Positions 7,975-16,821 are shown, counted from the stretch's first letter. The stretch: DNA of 64,000 nt from Alphaproteobacteria bacterium (GCA_018222605.1 JAAEZZ010000012.1:62001-126000); one strand, 5' to 3'. Numbers and translations are program-made. Notes: generated by a model from the letters alone, not told the origin.

Positions 7975-9402
7975 CTAGATATCGAGATCAGGACCGTCAT
8001 AGGACGGTCCTTCTCTTTTTTGCTCACGGAGTCTGCGCAAGCGATCCTGCGCCGACGTGGTGGAACGGCTCTGACGCTCGGGCTTGCGCTCCTTGAGCTT
8101 ATCGAATCGTGGACGTTCCGGCTGCTTTTTCGGTTCGACTCGCAGCGTTTCCAAGCGTTCGAAGGCGGTCTTTGCCTTGGGCTCTTCACCACGACGCATC
8201 AGGCGATAGTTGGCAGCATCGTGATGCAGGGCGCGCAATGCTTGGGCATGTTTAGTGCGCGCAGCATTCATTTCCTTTTGAAGATCACCGCGCTCGTGCA
8301 GTTGCGTATTGATCGTCATTTGCCGCTGATCCTGATCGCGGCGCAGCGCCCACATCACTTCAAGCTGGTTCTGTTTTTCGAGCTGAGCCCGCTTGCCTGT
8401 CAGACGATCCCACAGGCCCATCATGCCTTTGCGGAAGCGATCCGCTCTTGTGCGGGCTTCAGCTTCAAAGCGCGCCTTCTGGCCTGCGTCCAGCTTGGCG
8501 CGTTCATCAGCGTGCGCCTTCGCCATCTCCACTCGGCGCGCGTTCAGTTGATCAATTTCGGCACGGGCGGACGCGCGCGCTTCATCGACATGCGATTTGA
8601 TGCGCGGGAGAATATCTTCAGCAATGCGCTTGCGGGTCTCCTCAACGCTGTTCAATGCGTCGGGCTTTCCAAGACGGGCGTGCAACTCTTTCGCCTTCTT
8701 GCCCGTCGCCCGTGAGATCGAAATGACTTCACCTTCGAAGGTGACAGCCACATGGCCGCGCCGATCCCCGCGCGCCAGATAGAAGCCGCGCTCTTCGAGA
8801 GCGTGCGCGAAGGTGCGCGCTGAATCCGAAGTCGCCCAGGCTTCCTGTATCAGTTCTTTCAGTTCGCCCGCATGGCGTCCGATCCGCTTGGCCTGCTGCC
8901 ATTCATCAAGCGAGAAGTTGCGTGGGTCGCGGTCCTTCGGATCGATCAGGCCGCGCGGCATTTGCCAGCCGTTCTCAAGATAGAGTTGGCGCGAGACTTC
9001 CCGAAGCTTGTTCTTGTAGAACGACATCGGCTTGGCGGTCATCGTTTCGGGGTCGATCCGGCTCCATACCGCATGACAGTGGCGGCGTCCTTCCTTCTCG
9101 TGGAAGACGACGACGCGCGGCTGGCCCGTCAGGCCGTTTTTCTCTTCGATGGCTTCCAGTGCTTTTTCGAAGGTGCGAACGTGGACACGCTCGTTCTCGG
9201 GCGGATTCAGAGACACCGAAAACATGAACTGTCGGCACTTTGTGCCTTTCGCGATGGCCTCGGCTTCGCGGAGCGCGCCAACGACATCATCGGACATGAA
9301 GCCGCGAATATCGTGCAGCTCGACATGCTCGTTTTCTTCAGTCTTGAGGAGATGCAGCCCGAGCTGCTTTGCGCCGCTTCGTTGTGATCCTTTCAGGATC
9401 AT
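7975..9402 (-). CDS. Relaxase / mobilisation nuclease (MobA/VirD2-like)
   Basis: A 475-residue relaxase that would nick the element at oriT and pilot the strand during conjugation. The catalytic metal-binding histidine segment is FHEKEGRRHCHAVWSRID near residue 130. The N-terminal domain begins MILKGSQRSGAKQLGLHLL. From about residue 250 onward the protein is a long, charged coiled coil rich in Arg, Glu and Lys. The frame extends to 9474, but the ATG at 9402 overlaps the MobC stop as ATGA and gives the family-like N-terminus. MobC lies immediately upstream. A transfer ATPase is not visible, so mobilisation would depend on a helper system or on genes outside the window. Confidence 0.85.
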   Translation of the reverse strand: MILKGSQRSGAKQLGLHLLKTEENEHVELHDIRGFMSDDVVGALREAEAIAKGTKCRQFMFSVSLNPPENERVHVRTFEKALEAIEEKNGLTGQPRVVVFHEKEGRRHCHAVWSRIDPETMTAKPMSFYKNKLREVSRQLYLENGWQMPRGLIDPKDRDPRNFSLDEWQQAKRIGRHAGELKELIQEAWATSDSARTFAHALEERGFYLARGDRRGHVAVTFEGEVISISRATGKKAKELHARLGKPDALNSVEETRKRIAEDILPRIKSHVDEARASARAEIDQLNARRVEMAKAHADERAKLDAGQKARFEAEARTRADRFRKGMMGLWDRLTGKRAQLEKQNQLEVMWALRRDQDQRQMTINTQLHERGDLQKEMNAARTKHAQALRALHHDAANYRLMRRGEEPKAKTAFERLETLRVEPKKQPERPRFDKLKERKPERQSRSTTSAQDRLRRLREQKREGPSYDGPDLDI

Positions 9403-9782
9403 GACGGCTCCACATCGGTACGATGGCCGAGCGCGCGAAGAAGCTCCCGCCGCATCAGCGCCACGTCGGCGCATGCGCGTCGAATGTCGCGTTCCGTATC
9501 GGGGAGAACGGGAAGCGTACCGAGATTTGCCATCTTGGCGAGCTGGTTCAGATTGTTGGCGATCCTCGATTGGCCAAGCATGGCCAGTACCTGCGCCAGC
9601 TTCTGCTCATCCTTGATCGGGCGGCGAGACCGAGCCCGTGCACGTTTCTTCTTGAGCCCCTGACCGTCGAAGACCTTGCGGCGGATATACGCCCCAAGTG
9701 GCATGTCGCCAGCCAGCTCTTCAAGCCTAGCGCGTTCTTCAAAAGTCAGTCTGAGGGAAAAGGGAGGTGTCTTTGTCGTCAT
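9399..9782 (-). CDS. MobC-like relaxosome accessory protein
   Basis: A 127-residue protein beginning MTTKTPPFSLRLTFEERARL, with a ribbon-helix-helix-like N-terminus and the MobC-type segment RIANNLNQLAKMANLGTLPV near residue 80. MobC proteins bind oriT and help the relaxase open DNA. The frame extends to a TTG at 9797, but the ATG at 9782 is preferred. Its stop overlaps the relaxase start by four bases, a mobC-mobA operon. An inverted repeat just upstream (9794-9820) would be a natural binding site. Confidence 0.75.
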   Translation of the reverse strand: MTTKTPPFSLRLTFEERARLEELAGDMPLGAYIRRKVFDGQGLKKKRARARSRRPIKDEQKLAQVLAMLGQSRIANNLNQLAKMANLGTLPVLPDTERDIRRACADVALMRRELLRALGHRTDVEPS

Positions 9783-9793
9783 CGCGCCACCCC

Positions 9794-9820
9794 GCAAATG
9801 TCCCGTTCGGGGGCATTTGC
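9794..9820. repeat. Inverted repeat upstream of mobC, candidate oriT or operator
   Basis: Arms GCAAATGTCCC (9794-9804) and GGGGCATTTGC (9810-9820) are complementary except for one G-T position, with a 5-base centre. It lies 12 bp upstream of the mobC start. Relaxosome operons commonly have oriT, with an inverted repeat next to the nick site, in this place. A MobC autoregulation site is the alternative. Confidence 0.45.
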
Positions 9821-9866
9821 AGGGATTTGGATTGCGCTAAGCACCTGATTCCATTGAGCGAGAATA

Positions 9867-9883
9867 TCGAACAAGGTGTTCGA
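9867..9883. repeat. Perfect inverted repeat next to the recombinase 3' end
   Basis: Arms TCGAACA and TGTTCGA flank AGG, a perfect 7-bp inverted repeat 11 bp outside the recombinase stop codon. Together with the adjacent GGTGCGCCATTCC core (9898-9910) it could form part of a serine-recombinase attachment site, or be a relaxosome site. It is too weak a hairpin for a terminator. Confidence 0.4.
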
Positions 9884-9894
9884 ACTTTCTCCTC

Positions 9895-11490
9895 CTAGGT
9901 GCGCCATTCCTGTGCAAAAGCAGGCACTAACTCACCGCTCGTGGCAAAAGACATGGCCTGATGGGCAATGGCGTCCTTCGGACCGCTGATTCTTATCTGT
10001 TTTTCGCCAACTTCGATCTTGCTGATAAGCGTGCGGACATAGGCTTTCGCAAACTGGCGATTGTCCGGATTTCTGAGAGCCTGCGAAACAGCAGTCCCGA
10101 ATCTCTCCACGACCTTGTCGCCAAGCTTATCGACAGGCGCACTCCGCTCCCGATCCAGCAGCGCAATCTGCCGTTTCAGACGCTCAACCTTGTCCTGTTG
10201 TTCGCGGATGTGTGCCGACAAGGTACCGTCCATCGACAATTCGCCGCTGCCAACCATCGTGTAGAGGTTTGTGACCTGGGCCTCAGCTTTCCGCTTCTCG
10301 CCATCCAGCTTTTTGCGCTGCTCTTTGGCAGAGCGTCCGCGCTCCTGTGCGCGGGCGAGCAGCATTTCAGTCATTTTGCGCAGGCGCTTCGGTTCGAGAA
10401 CTGAACCTTCCAGCGCATTGATGACAATATCGTCCAGCTCCTGCATCGGGATCGACACGCCCTTACAGGCTGTCTGCCCGGCATCGGCTTTCTGAGAGCA
10501 ACGGTAATAGTGATATTGCCCGCTCTTGCCGGAGAGCTTGCGCATCGGCGCGCCGCACTCTTCGCAAACTGCCAGAGCCGTCAGAAGCACATCGCTCGAA
10601 ACCAGCCTTGGTGCGGTTTTCATCGGATGCTGGCGATCCAGCTTCTCCTGCGCTTCATAGAACAGGACATCCTCCACAATGCGCGGCATCGGGAACAGAA
10701 CCCATTCCTCCCTTGGGCGTGGTGTCTTCCGGCGCGAGTCGGTCCGGTTAAAGTAATGCTCACCGATGTAGGCAGTGTTCCTGAGAATCTTGTCGATGAA
10801 CTGGACCCGGAACGGCTTGCCCCTGCGGCTCACATAACCCTGCCCATTCAGGTAAGTCGTAATCCGCTTCACCCCCATCGGGCCGGATGTACCATCGCCT
10901 CTGACGTAGAGTTTGAAAATCAGCCGGACGGTTTCCGCCTCGTCTGGATCGATCTCGATTTTCTTCTTGATCCGCGCGCCACGTGTTTCGGCGGCATAGG
11001 TGCGGAATCCGAATGGTGCGGCAGCCCCATTCCAGAACCCTTGCTTCGCGTTTTCGATCATGGAGCGGGCAACGTGCTTTGCGGTTTCCTTGCTCTGGTA
11101 CTCATCCAGCGCGCCTACCATCGTTGTCAGAATATCTGCGGTCTCGCCTTCGCCCAGATCCTGCGTGATCGAAACAAAACGAACCTGCCGCTCATCCAGA
11201 AGGGACCGATAGACCAGCAGGTCTTTTGTGTTCCGGAACAGGCGGGACTGGCTGTGAACAAGGATCGCATCGAACGGGTGATCGGGCGCAACGGCGCGGG
11301 AGATCATTTCCTGAAACTGAGGCCGCTTGTCGGTCCGGGCGCTGACGCCTGCATCGGTATAGACTTTGACGACTTCATAGCCGTTCTGCGCGGCATAGGC
11401 TTCACATTGACGGACCTGATCGGGGATGGAGAGTTCACCTGCGGCCTGTTTCCCTGTTGAAACCCGCACATAGATTGCCGCCCGCTTCAT
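9895..11490 (-). CDS. Large serine recombinase (resolvase/invertase domain, Recombinase domain, zinc ribbon)
   Basis: A 531-residue site-specific recombinase. The catalytic serine is residue 11 in YVRVSTGKQ, and the resolvase domain runs to about 150 with an SRLFRN segment. A Recombinase domain follows (about 170-270). A zinc-ribbon with cysteines CEECG and later CSQ/ACKG spans about 315-355. A coiled coil (about 370-450) is typical of large serine integrases. The family inserts and excises elements between short att sites without host factors. The C-terminus ends EWRT. The bases encoding it form a 13-bp sequence repeated at 22350-22362, hinting that att overlaps the gene end. The start ATG at 11490 lies 3 bp after the upstream small gene. 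Confidence 0.9.
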   Translation of the reverse strand: MKRAAIYVRVSTGKQAAGELSIPDQVRQCEAYAAQNGYEVVKVYTDAGVSARTDKRPQFQEMISRAVAPDHPFDAILVHSQSRLFRNTKDLLVYRSLLDERQVRFVSITQDLGEGETADILTTMVGALDEYQSKETAKHVARSMIENAKQGFWNGAAAPFGFRTYAAETRGARIKKKIEIDPDEAETVRLIFKLYVRGDGTSGPMGVKRITTYLNGQGYVSRRGKPFRVQFIDKILRNTAYIGEHYFNRTDSRRKTPRPREEWVLFPMPRIVEDVLFYEAQEKLDRQHPMKTAPRLVSSDVLLTALAVCEECGAPMRKLSGKSGQYHYYRCSQKADAGQTACKGVSIPMQELDDIVINALEGSVLEPKRLRKMTEMLLARAQERGRSAKEQRKKLDGEKRKAEAQVTNLYTMVGSGELSMDGTLSAHIREQQDKVERLKRQIALLDRERSAPVDKLGDKVVERFGTAVSQALRNPDNRQFAKAYVRTLISKIEVGEKQIRISGPKDAIAHQAMSFATSGELVPAFAQEWRT

Positions 11491-11493
11491 GGA

Positions 11494-11736
11494 CTATCCC
11501 TCAATCAGTTCCTCAGAGGCTTCTGCCTCATCCAGCAAGTCCCGGATCATAGCCGACAGATATGTCTCGACAATCTGAAGTTCCGCTTCGGTGATGGGAA
11601 GATCTGGGAATACCTCGATCTCCACACAGCGCGAGCCGGAAGCGGTCTGCTTCCGAGCATCGATTTTGCGGGGAGATTTCCTGGCTTTCAATTCTACGCT
11701 CTTGATCCGGACCGGCGGTCTGCCGGGCCAGCTCAT
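11494..11736 (-). CDS. Small conserved protein upstream of the serine recombinase
   Basis: An 80-residue basic-then-acidic protein (MSWPGRPPVRIKSVELKARK onward; the tail is rich in Glu and Asp). The frame can be extended to a TTG at 11766; the ATG at 11736 was chosen although neither has a clear ribosome site. It ends 3 bp before the recombinase start, so the two are surely co-transcribed. It could be a directionality factor or another partner of the recombinase, which is inference from position only. Confidence 0.5.
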   Translation of the reverse strand: MSWPGRPPVRIKSVELKARKSPRKIDARKQTASGSRCVEIEVFPDLPITEAELQIVETYLSAMIRDLLDEAEASEELIEG

Positions 11737-11802
11737 CAGAGCAGAATGAGGGAGTGAGCGCCGCAAAAGGCGCTGGCAGGAAACAGAGCCGGAATTGGCG
11801 GC

Positions 11803-12492
11803 CTATTCCTGTGAGGGATCAGGGGCTTTCAGATTGAGTTCGGAAACGATTGTCCGCATCGCCGTGACAATCTCTGTTTCGCGAATGTCGGGAATAATTC
11901 TCTGAACAATCAACTTTACAAATTGAAACGTAGGCGTAAGGCCGCTTCCCTTGTGATAATCGATAGAGAACTTCTGCTTTAGCAGTTCTATCCAGACATA
12001 AGACAAGCGGCGTACCAGCCCCAGAAGGGGATAATCAGGCTTGCGGCCTTTCGGGACGGCGGAATTGTTCAATGCAATGTCAGTTGCATCTTCCAACAAG
12101 GACAATAGGCGTTTTAGTTCTAGTAAGTACGGTTCGCCGCGCGTGCGTTCAAAATCCGTAATCTCAGGAAAGTCCGTCTCCGGCGCAGGTTCACTCCTGT
12201 GAAGCGCGGCAAGATAAAGATCAGAGGCAAGATCAACGTATTCTCGGCGCTCCAGGAATGCGCGAAACTCAAATAATTTCTGCTTCAGTGGCTTGTAGTC
12301 TGCACTAACGGATTTGCGGTAAGACTCGTAGTTGCCAAAGATTTTCTGATCCAAGGCGTAGCGCCTGGCTGCAACGCGAAGTTCATTGCGGACATTTTGT
12401 ACAAAAGGCTCAAACTCTAACTGGCGTGCAATGTCGTCCAGATCAGAATCTGGCAGCAATGAAGCCTGAGTTTCAGAAGCATCTTCGGACAT
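11803..12492 (-). CDS. Hypothetical protein between TetR regulator and recombinase
   Basis: A 229-residue acidic, helix-rich soluble protein with no signal peptide or membrane segment. No catalytic motif is visible. The most distinct stretch is near residue 130, with a basic NSAVPKGRKPDYPLLGLVRR segment. It starts 26 bp downstream of the TetR-type gene and 67 bp before the small recombinase partner gene, all in one direction, so it belongs to the same probable operon. I do not recognise the family. Confidence 0.55.
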   Translation of the reverse strand: MSEDASETQASLLPDSDLDDIARQLEFEPFVQNVRNELRVAARRYALDQKIFGNYESYRKSVSADYKPLKQKLFEFRAFLERREYVDLASDLYLAALHRSEPAPETDFPEITDFERTRGEPYLLELKRLLSLLEDATDIALNNSAVPKGRKPDYPLLGLVRRLSYVWIELLKQKFSIDYHKGSGLTPTFQFVKLIVQRIIPDIRETEIVTAMRTIVSELNLKAPDPSQE

Positions 12493-12518
12493 AACGCACC
12501 CAAACAGTTTGTGCGGGA

Positions 12519-13271
12519 TCAGATTTTCTTCGGTCTGCGCGTTGATCCACGATTCTTGACCTTATCCGCATTTGGTTTGCGAAGGCTTTCCGAATCACGG
12601 GCAGATTTGGGGAGTTTGTTTTCGGATCGAGCAGAACTCCGTTTCTTTGGAGGAAGTGGTTTTGCGCTAGCGGACTTAGCAGACAGCAGATCGATAATGA
12701 CCTGCTGGGTTTCGATCTCTTGCAGATCGATATCGGAATCTATGAATAACGCGGCATGCGTAAGGATTGCCAGTGCCGAGTCGAAAGCGGCAACCCGCTG
12801 CCGATGCTCCGCCTTCTTTACATCTGCAAGCAACAGCTCCGCCAAGTGTTGCGAAACCAATGTCAGGAACTCATCAAAGGGTTCACGATGCTGTTTGTCC
12901 AGAAACCCAAGTTTTATAGCCGCGCGGACAACTCCTGCGAACTTTAGGTTCGAAAATTGAGCGATAAGCACATCTGCAAGATTGGGTAGATACCGGGCAT
13001 TAGCCTGTTCCCGGAAAATGGCTCTCGATTGAGCAAAACTGTTTGCGATGACGAAAGCCAGGAAGGTGTCTTTGTCTTTGAAACGGACATAGAATGCCCC
13101 AACGGATATTCCTGCGGCTTTTGAAACCTGGGAGACCGATATCTGGTCATAGTCATGACTTGCTAAAAGCCTCCGTCCTTCCCGGTACAGCGCAAGTGTT
13201 TTGGTCTCTGCGAGGCTGGCGACCACACGCTTGCGGCCCCTACGGTTGGATTCCTTCTCAGGAGGTGTCAT
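12519..13271 (-). CDS. TetR/AcrR-family transcriptional regulator
   Basis: A 250-residue regulator. The helix-turn-helix lies at about residues 40-70 (YDQISVSQVSKAAGISVGAF). A long effector domain follows, and a basic Ser/Lys-rich tail (after about 210) is unusually extended for the family. The frame runs to a TTG at 13331, but the ATG at 13271 is preferred because a palindrome resembling an operator (13294-13307) would then lie upstream of the gene rather than inside it. It is first in a run of four same-strand genes ending with the recombinase, and so may control element mobility. Confidence 0.75.
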   Translation of the reverse strand: MTPPEKESNRRGRKRVVASLAETKTLALYREGRRLLASHDYDQISVSQVSKAAGISVGAFYVRFKDKDTFLAFVIANSFAQSRAIFREQANARYLPNLADVLIAQFSNLKFAGVVRAAIKLGFLDKQHREPFDEFLTLVSQHLAELLLADVKKAEHRQRVAAFDSALAILTHAALFIDSDIDLQEIETQQVIIDLLSAKSASAKPLPPKKRSSARSENKLPKSARDSESLRKPNADKVKNRGSTRRPKKI

Positions 13272-13293
13272 GCCGTCCAACAAATATATAATC

Positions 13294-13307
13294 AGAATTC
13301 GTATTCT
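13294..13307. promoter_or_regulatory. Candidate TetR operator palindrome
   Basis: AGAATTCGTATTCT, with inverted arms AGAAT/ATTCT around four bases, lies 22 bp upstream of the TetR-type start in an AT-rich promoter stretch. TetR proteins commonly bind such short palindromes to repress themselves. The assignment is by position and symmetry only. Confidence 0.4.
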
Positions 13308-13355
13308 ATAATTAGATTGAACCTCATTCAAGTAGCCTGCACGTGTTAGCGTTGA

Positions 13356-13628
13356 CTAGCTGTCAGGATCATGAGGTTTGCGACCGGGCGGTAGACCTTC
13401 AATCTCTCCGACTTTGGGATCGTACTCTGTGAATAGGTCGCGAATGGGCACATCCAGCACGTTCGCAACTCGCTCAAGAACATCGACGGTTGGGTTATGC
13501 TCGCCGCGTTCCAAGCCCCCAAGGTAGGAACGGTCCACGTCGGCATCGAAGGCCAAGCGCTCCTGCGAAACGCCCTGGGAGACTCGAATCCGTCTCACAT
13601 TCCATCCAACGAGTGCGCGCGCTTCCAT
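13356..13628 (-). CDS. XRE-family helix-turn-helix regulator
   Basis: A 90-residue Cro/CI-type DNA-binding protein. The helix-turn-helix spans about residues 14-65: VSQGVSQERLAFDADVDRSY, then LGGLERGEHNPTVDVLERVA. The frame extends to 13643; the ATG at 13628 gives the common MEARALVGWNVRR start. It ends about 85 bp from the TetR-type start, on the same strand. Such small repressors usually control maintenance or excision of mobile elements. No toxin partner is adjacent, so it is not an antitoxin by context. Confidence 0.75.
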   Translation of the reverse strand: MEARALVGWNVRRIRVSQGVSQERLAFDADVDRSYLGGLERGEHNPTVDVLERVANVLDVPIRDLFTEYDPKVGEIEGLPPGRKPHDPDS

Positions 13629-13737
13629 CTGCGCAACGCACAATTTTGCGGCAAATTAAACCACTGGATACATCCATCATATTAAGCTTTGTGTTGTTAG
13701 TTTGAGAGGTTGCTTCCAGCGAAAGGGGAAGAAGCTG

Positions 13738-14613
13738 ATGCTTGGTTGGATAGTAAGAATTGCGCTCTTGGCCTGTGGCTTCGCTGCATGCTCTGCCTTG
13801 CCTGCGGCGGCGGATGCAACCGGCCTGTACATGCGAGGAAATGAAATCAGTTTCGAAGCAATCCAACTGGTCGAACTCTCGGAAGGGAACTTGGCTGGCC
13901 GCTATGAGCACTACTATGTGGACGAGTCTGGAAAGGTGCATTCCAGTTCAAGAGAAATCGAAGGCTCTATTGCACGGAATAGCCTGATCCTGAATCTGAA
14001 AGGTGATCGTAGCCTTTCCGGCAAGCTCGAACGCAACTCGCTTAATTTGATCTGGGAAGGCGGAGCGGGGGAGTTCCGGAAATCTGACGCATCGGTGCGC
14101 AACAAGACACTCGCGGAACTGAATGACCTTGGCGTTCAGATTGTGTGGATGCGCAAAACAGAACGCGCAGCGGAAACCTACAGTGAAGCTTTATCCGTAG
14201 TGGCTGATGTCGAGACCAAATCCGAAACCCTGGCAGACTGGATGGACACCGTTTTGTCCAAATACGATGCGCTTTCGGAGCAATACAAAACACGCGAGAA
14301 GCGGCTTGAAACGATGAGCGCCATGAACGTGAATTATGACCTGAGGTACAAGGTTGAGAATGAAATGTACGGGCTGGAAAACGAGTTCTATTCGCTGGAA
14401 GGTGAGGTTAAGCGCAAACGCGCCAGTCTGAACTGGGATGTCGATTCAGCGAAACGCAAATTTGCAGAGGTCATGGAGTTTTGTGGAACACTGCCAGCCA
14501 AGAATGAACCTGTCGCGTTTTGCCAGGAATTACCCAGAGAGACATCCGGGTTTGATGTTCTCATTAGGGATATATCTGCAGAATTCGGGCGATGGGATAA
14601 GAAAATTCAGTAA
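13738..14613 (+). CDS. Secreted hypothetical protein with coiled-coil segment
   Basis: A 291-residue protein with a clear signal peptide (MLGWIVRIALLACGFAACSA, cleavage likely after PAAADA), so it is periplasmic or exported. Residues about 30-120 look beta-rich and repetitive. Residues about 125-245 are helical and charged (KTREKRLETMSAMNVNYDLR), probably a coiled coil. Three cysteines lie outside this region, two of them near the C-terminus. The start at 13738 is preferred over 13702 because it begins the signal peptide and follows a GAAAGGGGAAG site. It ends only 50 bp before the CRISPR array. I do not recognise the family. Confidence 0.65.
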   Translation: MLGWIVRIALLACGFAACSALPAAADATGLYMRGNEISFEAIQLVELSEGNLAGRYEHYYVDESGKVHSSSREIEGSIARNSLILNLKGDRSLSGKLERNSLNLIWEGGAGEFRKSDASVRNKTLAELNDLGVQIVWMRKTERAAETYSEALSVVADVETKSETLADWMDTVLSKYDALSEQYKTREKRLETMSAMNVNYDLRYKVENEMYGLENEFYSLEGEVKRKRASLNWDVDSAKRKFAEVMEFCGTLPAKNEPVAFCQELPRETSGFDVLIRDISAEFGRWDKKIQ

Positions 14614-14663
14614 TCTGTATATTATCAATTATCTGCGAGAGGTCCGCGCTCTCGCGCTACTTC

Positions 14664-16809
14664 GTTGCGGTTGGCCCACACTTCCTGATCGGCTAACCTT
14701 TCAACAACAGGGTCGTCCGGACACTTTCCGTTGCGGTTGGCCCACACTTCCTGATCGGCTAACCTAGGGCCAGAGTTTGAGCTGCCTGAAGATCAGTTGC
14801 GGTTGGCCCACACTTCCTGATCGGCTAACCTACACGCGGGCAGGGTGCATTCCATACGTCAGTTGCGGTTGGCCCACACTTCCTGATCGGCTAACCTGCT
14901 GTACTCTCGGAAAGGCCTGCAGCCTTAGTTGCGGTTGGCCCACACTTCCTGATCGGCTAACCTCTGAACAAGCTTCGAACGGCGTCCCAATCGGTTGCGG
15001 TTGGCCCACACTTCCTGATCGGCTAACCTTACACAGGTAAGTGGGAGGTAACAAATTACGTTGCGGTTGGCCCACACTTCCTGATCGGCTAACCTGCCAT
15101 CTGCGTTGAAGGCGTCGCCGTTATCGTTGCGGTTGGCCCACACTTCCTGATCGGCTAACCTAAAACGCTAGTTGTGGTGTGTTATCCATGAGTTGCGGTT
15201 GGCCCACACTTCCTGATCGGCTAACCTTTGGGGCTTTCATGGGTGTTGAAATCGGGCGTTGCGGTTGGCCCACACTTCCTGATCGGCTAACCTCCTGAAG
15301 CCTTTCGCATTGCCTCCGAAATAGTTGCGGTTGGCCCACACTTCCTGATCGGCTAACCTTGCACGATCCGGCGCGCTGCTGGTCGGAAGGTTGCGGTTGG
15401 CCCACACTTCCTGATCGGCTAACCTCATCCAGTCTGGACGCTGGGGACTTGTCAAGTTGCGGTTGGCCCACACTTCCTGATCGGCTAACCTTCCCCCCGG
15501 CTTCAGGAACCTAAACGCCCGGTTGCGGTTGGCCCACACTTCCTGATCGGCTAACCTGCCCGACGATTGCGGGTGGACGAACAGCAGGTTGCGGTTGGCC
15601 CACACTTCCTGATCGGCTAACCTCCATCTTTGAGGTAATAGCCGCCGCCCATGGTTGCGGTTGGCCCACACTTCCTGATCGGCTAACCTTACTTGTCTGC
15701 GGCCTGCGCTACAATTTTGTTGCGGTTGGCCCACACTTCCTGATCGGCTAACCTCTCTACCAATTTGGAAAGCATAGATGATTGGTTGCGGTTGGCCCAC
15801 ACTTCCTGATCGGCTAACCTATTCCAACACAGCGCGATGCCTTTCTTGAGGTTGCGGTTGGCCCACACTTCCTGATCGGCTAACCTACTCTGCAAACTGA
15901 CTACACCTTCGGTCTGTTGCGGTTGGCCCACACTTCCTGATCGGCTAACCTTAGGCCCTCTGGCAAGGGATCGTCAAAGTCGTTGCGGTTGGCCCACACT
16001 TCCTGATCGGCTAACCTAAGACTGTTATTGTCTGCCCCGGTAAATCCGTTGCGGTTGGCCCACACTTCCTGATCGGCTAACCTACCAAATTTGGCAATAG
16101 TCATAGCGTAATCGTTGCGGTTGGCCCACACTTCCTGATCGGCTAACCTACCACCAGGCCAGCTCCTCATCCGTTGGCGGTTGCGGTTGGCCCACACTTC
16201 CTGATCGGCTAACCTGGCGCATGACCATGGCCACAACAAAGGCCTGTTGCGGTTGGCCCACACTTCCTGATCGGCTAACCTACAGAGGGGTTTGACCCTT
16301 CAGCGGGCGACGTTGCGGTTGGCCCACACTTCCTGATCGGCTAACCTGTCCGGGGTTATGGCGGTAGTCCCTTTACCGTTGCGGTTGGCCCACACTTCCT
16401 GATCGGCTAACCTGGCATGACCTTCATGGGCATGACCCGCAAGGTTGCGGTTGGCCCACACTTCCTGATCGGCTAACCTGGTGATCGCCGCAGAGAATGC
16501 GGACGTCCTGTTGCGGTTGGCCCACACTTCCTGATCGGCTAACCTGGCCACGAAGGGACCGATCCACCCGGCGAAGTTGCGGTTGGCCCACACTTCCTGA
16601 TCGGCTAACCTATTTCCGCAACGCGCGCGCTCAGCTTGTCTGTTGCGGTTGGCCCACACTTCCTGATCGGCTAACCTGGAAGCTGGGCAAAGCTCAGCTG
16701 CTTCTGGGTTGCGGTTGGCCCACACTTCCTGATCGGCTAACCTAACCGGTCAATGACATCCAGCGGCATGCCAGTTGCGGTTGGCCCACACTTCCTGATC
16801 GGCTAACCT
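14664..16809 (+). CRISPR. Type II-C CRISPR array, 33 repeats and 32 spacers
   Basis: A 36-bp repeat beginning GTTGCGGTTGGCCCACACTT and ending CCTGATCGGCTAACCT occurs 33 times, starting at 14664 and ending at 16809. All copies look identical by eye, including both end copies. Thirty spacers are 30 nt. Two are 29 nt: those before the repeats at 15719 and 15916. The spacers appear unrelated to each other. Plus-strand transcription is supported by the tracrRNA anti-repeat at 21686-21700 (complementary to this strand), by GTTG at the repeat start as in type II-C crRNAs, and by a plus-strand terminator just beyond the array. Within each repeat, TTGGCC and TAACCT are separated by exactly 17 bp, which could be a repeat-embedded promoter as in Neisseria meningitidis. 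Only 50 bp separate the array from the gene on its left. Confidence 0.98.
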
Positions 16810-16821
16810 CCATATATGGAT

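Noticed and set aside
10510-11460. A 316-residue plus-strand frame opposite the recombinase
   Set aside because: It is antisense to a clear serine recombinase, has no recognisable domain and no ribosome site; it is a codon-bias shadow.
13356-13628. Antitoxin of a toxin-antitoxin pair
   Set aside because: The XRE protein has no short toxin-like gene next to it; its neighbours are a TetR regulator and a secreted protein.
14777-16745. Long open frames through the CRISPR array on both strands
   Set aside because: The repeat period is 66 bp, a multiple of three, so one frame stays open through every unit. The repeated CGWPTLPDRLT and RLADQEVWANRN peptides are translated repeats, not proteins.
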